Source: Acidobacteriota bacterium (GTDB taxonomy: Bacteria; Acidobacteriota; Terriglobia; Terriglobales; Acidobacteriaceae). Taken from it: 26,385 bases of DNA. The translations under genes were made by a program, and so were the position numbers. The notes under the pieces were generated by a model, which searched no databases, was not told the DNA's origin, and saw nothing but the letters and a program-made list of their open reading frames with translations. Position 1 is the first letter of the stretch. Each line of letters starts with the position of its first letter. This document shows positions 23,446-26,385 of the stretch, in pieces. The stretch is from assembly GCA_021810735.1 (NCBI GenBank), contig JAJZIF010000005.1:1-26385 (forward strand), read 5' to 3'.

Positions 23446-24459
23446 ATGCATCGATGGACCAGGCTGTGGGCGGTGGCGGTGATTTTCGCGGGGACGGCTC
23501 TGCTGGCTACAGGGACGCCGCTGCGCGCGCAGGACGACTCTTCGCTGCAGGCAACGGTGGACGCCATCGCGGCGGCGCATCACGGCAAGGTAGCGCTGTT
23601 TGCCGAGGACCTGAAGACCGGGCAAACGGTGGCGCTCGACGCGAACACGCCGGTGCCGACCGCATCGGTGATCAAGCTGACGATTCTGTACGAGGCGCTG
23701 GAGCAGATTCGCGAGGGCGAAACAAGCCTTGAGGCGCCGGTGATGCTGACAAAGGCGAACCAGGTGCCGGGCTCGGGCGTGCTGCAATTTTTTGACACAC
23801 CGCAGACGCTGACTCTGAAAGATGCGCTGTCGATGATGATGATCCAGAGCGACAACACCGCGACGAACGTAGCGATTGACAAGCTGGGGCTCCAGAAGAT
23901 CAATGCGCGGATTCGTGAGCTCGGGCTGAAGCACACGCACCTGTTTCGGAAAGTCTTTATGCCTTCGCCGGAGCCGGAAACCCCAGAAGCAAAGAAGTTT
24001 GGACTGGGCGAGACAACGCCGCGCGAGATGGCAGAAGTGATGCGGAAACTGGTGACCTGCCAATTGGCGACACCGGGACATCCATCTGCTGCGGGCGATG
24101 CGGCGTTATGTAACTTTGCGCTGCACATTCTGGCCTGCCAGTCGGATCGGGATGGAATTCCGCGCTACCTGGAGGCGCTGGACACGGGGACGACGAACTC
24201 GGACATCGCCAACAAAACGGGCGCGGAGAACGCAGTGCGGAATGACGTGGCCGCCATATCGACAAAGAATGGAATTGTGATTCTCTCGTTCTTCACTTAC
24301 GACAACGAGGACCAGAGCTGGACAGCGGATAACGAGAGTTACATCACGATGGCGAGGTTGGCCAAGGCGATTGTGGATGCATGGTCGCCGCAGGGACTGG
24401 AGAACTGGACCGGGTTGAGCGAGCGGGAGAAGTATGGGAAGGTCGAGGCAGGAAAATAA
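23446..24459 (+). CDS. Class A beta-lactamase-like serine hydrolase
   Basis: The 337-residue exported protein has a signal peptide at about 1-28 (AVAVIFAGTALLATGTPLRAQ). The serine penicillin-recognising fold is marked by SVIK (Ser74, Lys77), SDN (135-137) and KTG (257-259). In the omega-loop region, by hand alignment to TEM, Glu176 in EPETP takes the place of Glu166. Asn170 is replaced by Pro180, and the loop has extra residues before GETTPREMAEVMRKL. Class A enzymes hydrolyse penicillins and cephalosporins in the periplasm; with this loop the activity spectrum is uncertain, and a D-Ala-D-Ala peptidase-like role is possible. GGAGG stands 5 nt before the ATG. No regulator (AmpR/BlaI) is adjacent. 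The stop codon overlaps the T-tract of the convergent aminotransferase terminator. Confidence 0.85.
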   Translation: MHRWTRLWAVAVIFAGTALLATGTPLRAQDDSSLQATVDAIAAAHHGKVALFAEDLKTGQTVALDANTPVPTASVIKLTILYEALEQIREGETSLEAPVMLTKANQVPGSGVLQFFDTPQTLTLKDALSMMMIQSDNTATNVAIDKLGLQKINARIRELGLKHTHLFRKVFMPSPEPETPEAKKFGLGETTPREMAEVMRKLVTCQLATPGHPSAAGDAALCNFALHILACQSDRDGIPRYLEALDTGTTNSDIANKTGAENAVRNDVAAISTKNGIVILSFFTYDNEDQSWTADNESYITMARLAKAIVDAWSPQGLENWTGLSEREKYGKVEAGK

Positions 24460-24496
24460 ACATCCCCGGCTGCGCATGCGCGTCGGGCCGGGGATG
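24453..24496 (-). terminator. Rho-independent-type terminator of the aminotransferase gene
   Basis: CATCCCCGGC (24461-24470) and GCCGGGGATG (24487-24496) form a perfect 10-bp stem around a 16-nt loop that contains a further GCGCATGCGC palindrome. Read on the minus strand, the stem is followed by TTTATTTT (24460-24453). The polarity therefore fits the minus-strand aminotransferase gene, and the T-tract overlaps the stop codon of the convergent beta-lactamase-like gene. Confidence 0.7.
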
Positions 24497-24561
24497 ATGG
24501 GCGAATCAAAATTGCGTTCAGCGAGCCGCGATTTGGGTCCTCGCGTTTGCCGCCTATGGTG

Positions 24562-25752
24562 TTACAACTTCGCGAAGAAGTTCTTCATGCGGGTGACGCC
24601 TTCCTCGACATCCTCGTGGGAGATGGCGTAGGTGAGGCGGATGTGCTCGTTGGTACCGAAGGCTTCGCCGGGAACGGTGACGACGTGCGCCTCATGAAGC
24701 AGGCGCGAGGCGAGTTCCATCGCGGTTTGTGCGCCGGGGCGGCCCAGGTAGGCGCTGACGTTGGGATAGACGTAGAACGCGCCCTCGGGTTTGGTGCAGG
24801 TGACTCCGGGAATCTCCGCCAGGCGCCCAAGGATGCGGTCACGCAGGCGGATGTAGTCGGCGCGCATCTCGGTGACGCACTCCTGCGGGCCGGCGACGGC
24901 GGCGAGAGAGGCCTTCTGCACGAACGACGCGGTGGACGAAGTGGACTGGCTTTGCAGCTTGCTCATGGCCGAGATAACGGTCTTGGACCCGAGCGCGTAT
25001 CCGGCGCGCCAGCCGGTCATGGCGTAGGTCTTGGACAGCGAGCCGAGAACGACGACGTGTTCCTTGGCCTCAGTGAACGAAGCGCCGCTGATGAGGGCTC
25101 CGGTGTAATTCAGGTAGATGTAGCACTCGTCGAGGAGCACGAAGATGTTGCGCTCGTGCGCGAGGCGGACGATGCGTTCGAGATCTGCCGCGGAGACGAC
25201 GGAGCCGGCCGGGTTGGACGGCGAGTTGAGGATGATGGCCTTGGTGCGCGGCGTGATGGCCGCCTCGATGGCATCGGCCGTGATGCGGAAATTTTCCTTT
25301 TCGTCCGTGGGCAGGTAGACGACCTTGCCGCCTGCATACTGGATGATGTCCTTGAAGGAAACCCAGTAGGGCACGGGCAGGATGACTTCATCGCCGTGGT
25401 CGACGAGCACCTGGATGGCGTTGAAGAGCGCAAGCTTGCCGCCGGTCGTGAAGACGCACTCGTCGGGCGCATAGTCGGTGGCGAAGTCGGCGGCGTGACG
25501 CTCCACGATCGCCTTGCGCAGCTCGGGAATCCCCGAGACGACGGTATAGCGGGTGAAGTTGTCCTGGATGGCCTGGATGGCAGCATCCTTGATGTGCTGG
25601 GGGGTGGAAAAATGGGGCTCGCCGGCGCCAAAGTTGACGAGCTTGTGGCCCTGGGCGCGCAGCTTGGCTGCCTCGGCGGTGACCGCCATGGTGGCGGAAA
25701 CCTCGATGCGGCCGATGCGGTCGGAGAGGACGCGGGTGGCAGTAGTGGACAT
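24562..25752 (-). CDS. Pyridoxal-phosphate aminotransferase, aspartate aminotransferase class I-type
   Basis: The 396-residue fold-type I aminotransferase resembles the Ib subgroup of aspartate aminotransferases, which transfer amino groups between aspartate or related acids and 2-oxoglutarate. Visible residues are GEPHFSTP near the N-terminus (substrate loop), Asn180 in NSPSNPAG, Asp208 and Tyr211 in LLDECYIY, the Schiff-base Lys241 in GSLSKTYAMTGWRAGY with Arg249, and the substrate-carboxylate Arg in HIRLTYA near residue 370. Some Ib enzymes also accept aromatic amino acids or prephenate. That would fit with phhA and hppD nearby, but it cannot be decided from sequence. There is no clear ribosome-binding site; the ATG follows an AT-rich stretch. 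coaD ends 137 bp upstream on the same strand. Confidence 0.9.
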   Translation of the reverse strand: MSTTATRVLSDRIGRIEVSATMAVTAEAAKLRAQGHKLVNFGAGEPHFSTPQHIKDAAIQAIQDNFTRYTVVSGIPELRKAIVERHAADFATDYAPDECVFTTGGKLALFNAIQVLVDHGDEVILPVPYWVSFKDIIQYAGGKVVYLPTDEKENFRITADAIEAAITPRTKAIILNSPSNPAGSVVSAADLERIVRLAHERNIFVLLDECYIYLNYTGALISGASFTEAKEHVVVLGSLSKTYAMTGWRAGYALGSKTVISAMSKLQSQSTSSTASFVQKASLAAVAGPQECVTEMRADYIRLRDRILGRLAEIPGVTCTKPEGAFYVYPNVSAYLGRPGAQTAMELASRLLHEAHVVTVPGEAFGTNEHIRLTYAISHEDVEEGVTRMKNFFAKL

Positions 25753-25889
25753 GGGTTTATTTTTTCAGATTTTGAAGAAACGGTGGAAAGAATCAGAGGT
25801 CCGCTGCGAGGAGAGATAAGCTCTCCCGCCGGAACAGGCCATTTTCAGGGGTTGGTTGCAAGCCTGTGAGAGACTGCGCGGGCGATTCC

Positions 25890-26378
25890 CTATATCTTGG
25901 GCATGCGCTGACGGAGGCGCTCGACAACAAACTGAGGGACGAGCCCTTCGACCGAGCCGCCCAGCTCGAAGACCTGCTTGACGAGGCGCGAACTGACAAA
26001 GGAATACTTGGCGTCAGGCATGAGGAAGATGGTTTCGAGTTCCGGAGCAAGGCGGCGGTTCATGAGGGCCATCTGGAACTCATATTCGTAATCGCTGATG
26101 GCACGAATGCCGCGGATGACGGCCTGCGCCTGCTGCTCGCGGGCGAAATCGACGAGAAGGCCGTCGAAGGTGGCAACGGAAACGTTGTCGAAGGGGCGGG
26201 CGCCCTCGGTAAGCATTTCGACGCGTTCCGAGGCAGAAAAGACAGGGCTTTTTGAGGCGTTCTGGAGGACGGCGACGACGAGATGGTCAAAGAGCTTTGC
26301 GCCGCGCGCGATCAGGTCAAGGTGGCCGTTGGTGAGCGGGTCGAAGCTGCCGGGATAGATGGCTTTGATCGAGTGCAC
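25890..26378 (-). CDS. coaD: Phosphopantetheine adenylyltransferase
   Basis: Adenylates 4'-phosphopantetheine to dephospho-CoA, the penultimate step of coenzyme A synthesis. The 162 residues match the family. Motifs are YPGSFDPLTNGHLDLI with the nucleotidyltransferase TNGH (16-19), VIRGIRAISDYEYE (87-100), NRRLAPELETIFL and YSFVSSRLVKQV (125-136). The start is a GTG at 26376-26378. Only 7 bases lie beyond it in the window, so the ribosome-binding site and a slightly earlier start cannot be checked, but the length suggests that the gene is complete. A short hairpin (25810-25826) lies between it and the aminotransferase gene, which may or may not be co-transcribed. Confidence 0.95.
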   Translation of the reverse strand: MHSIKAIYPGSFDPLTNGHLDLIARGAKLFDHLVVAVLQNASKSPVFSASERVEMLTEGARPFDNVSVATFDGLLVDFAREQQAQAVIRGIRAISDYEYEFQMALMNRRLAPELETIFLMPDAKYSFVSSRLVKQVFELGGSVEGLVPQFVVERLRQRMPKI

Positions 26379-26385
26379 AGCAAGG

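Noticed and set aside
24547..25869. 440-codon plus-strand open frame over the aminotransferase gene
   Set aside because: Antisense shadow; the minus-strand protein carries the complete PLP site.

Overview
The window reads as ordinary chromosome from a GC-rich, Gram-negative member of the Acidobacteriota, most likely class Terriglobia. The case rests on a very large TonB-dependent receptor with an N-terminal carboxypeptidase-regulatory-like domain (an Oar-like type greatly expanded in this phylum), a hopanoid cyclase gene beside ispH, a secreted metalloprotease-TPR protein of a kind common in the group, and mixed gene directions without long operons. The species cannot be named from sequence alone. 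No rRNA, tRNA, CRISPR array, transposase, integrase or phage gene was seen.

Left part, positions 1 to about 7,710, mostly minus strand: ispH is followed 39 bp later by shc (squalene-hopene cyclase, cut by the window edge), so an isoprenoid precursor enzyme and a hopanoid enzyme look co-transcribed. A 465-bp gap holds a doubtful small membrane ORF and the terminator of infB. Then comes the conserved rimP-nusA-infB translation/transcription cluster, read right to left. A terminator-like hairpin sits immediately before rimP and strong hairpins lie between rimP and nusA.

Middle part, about 7,850 to 17,500: the 1,100-residue TonB-dependent receptor and a small outer-membrane beta-barrel protein (both minus) are followed by guaB (plus, with a good sigma-70-type promoter and a hairpin terminator) and phenylalanine 4-hydroxylase (plus). 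A lone type III polyketide synthase (minus) meets the hydroxylase tail to tail. Next is crcB (fluoride channel), preceded by a convincing fluoride riboswitch whose pseudoknot strand is complementary to the crcB ribosome-binding site. It is followed by a membrane-anchored HNH-type nuclease.

Right part, 17,488 to the end: folD and phoU (minus), a secreted gluzincin-type metalloprotease with TPR repeats and hppD (plus), a HAD phosphatase (minus), a class A beta-lactamase-like protein (plus), an aspartate aminotransferase and coaD (minus). Phenylalanine hydroxylase, a class I aminotransferase and 4-hydroxyphenylpyruvate dioxygenase could together take phenylalanine to homogentisate, although they are scattered and not one operon.

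The most interesting element is the crcB leader (16134-16254). It appears to be a translation-controlling fluoride riboswitch, with a candidate compensatory change at a conserved long-range base pair. Other points are the rimP leader, a possibly leaderless ispH transcript, the omega-loop of the beta-lactamase-like protein, and the HNH protein next to the fluoride channel.
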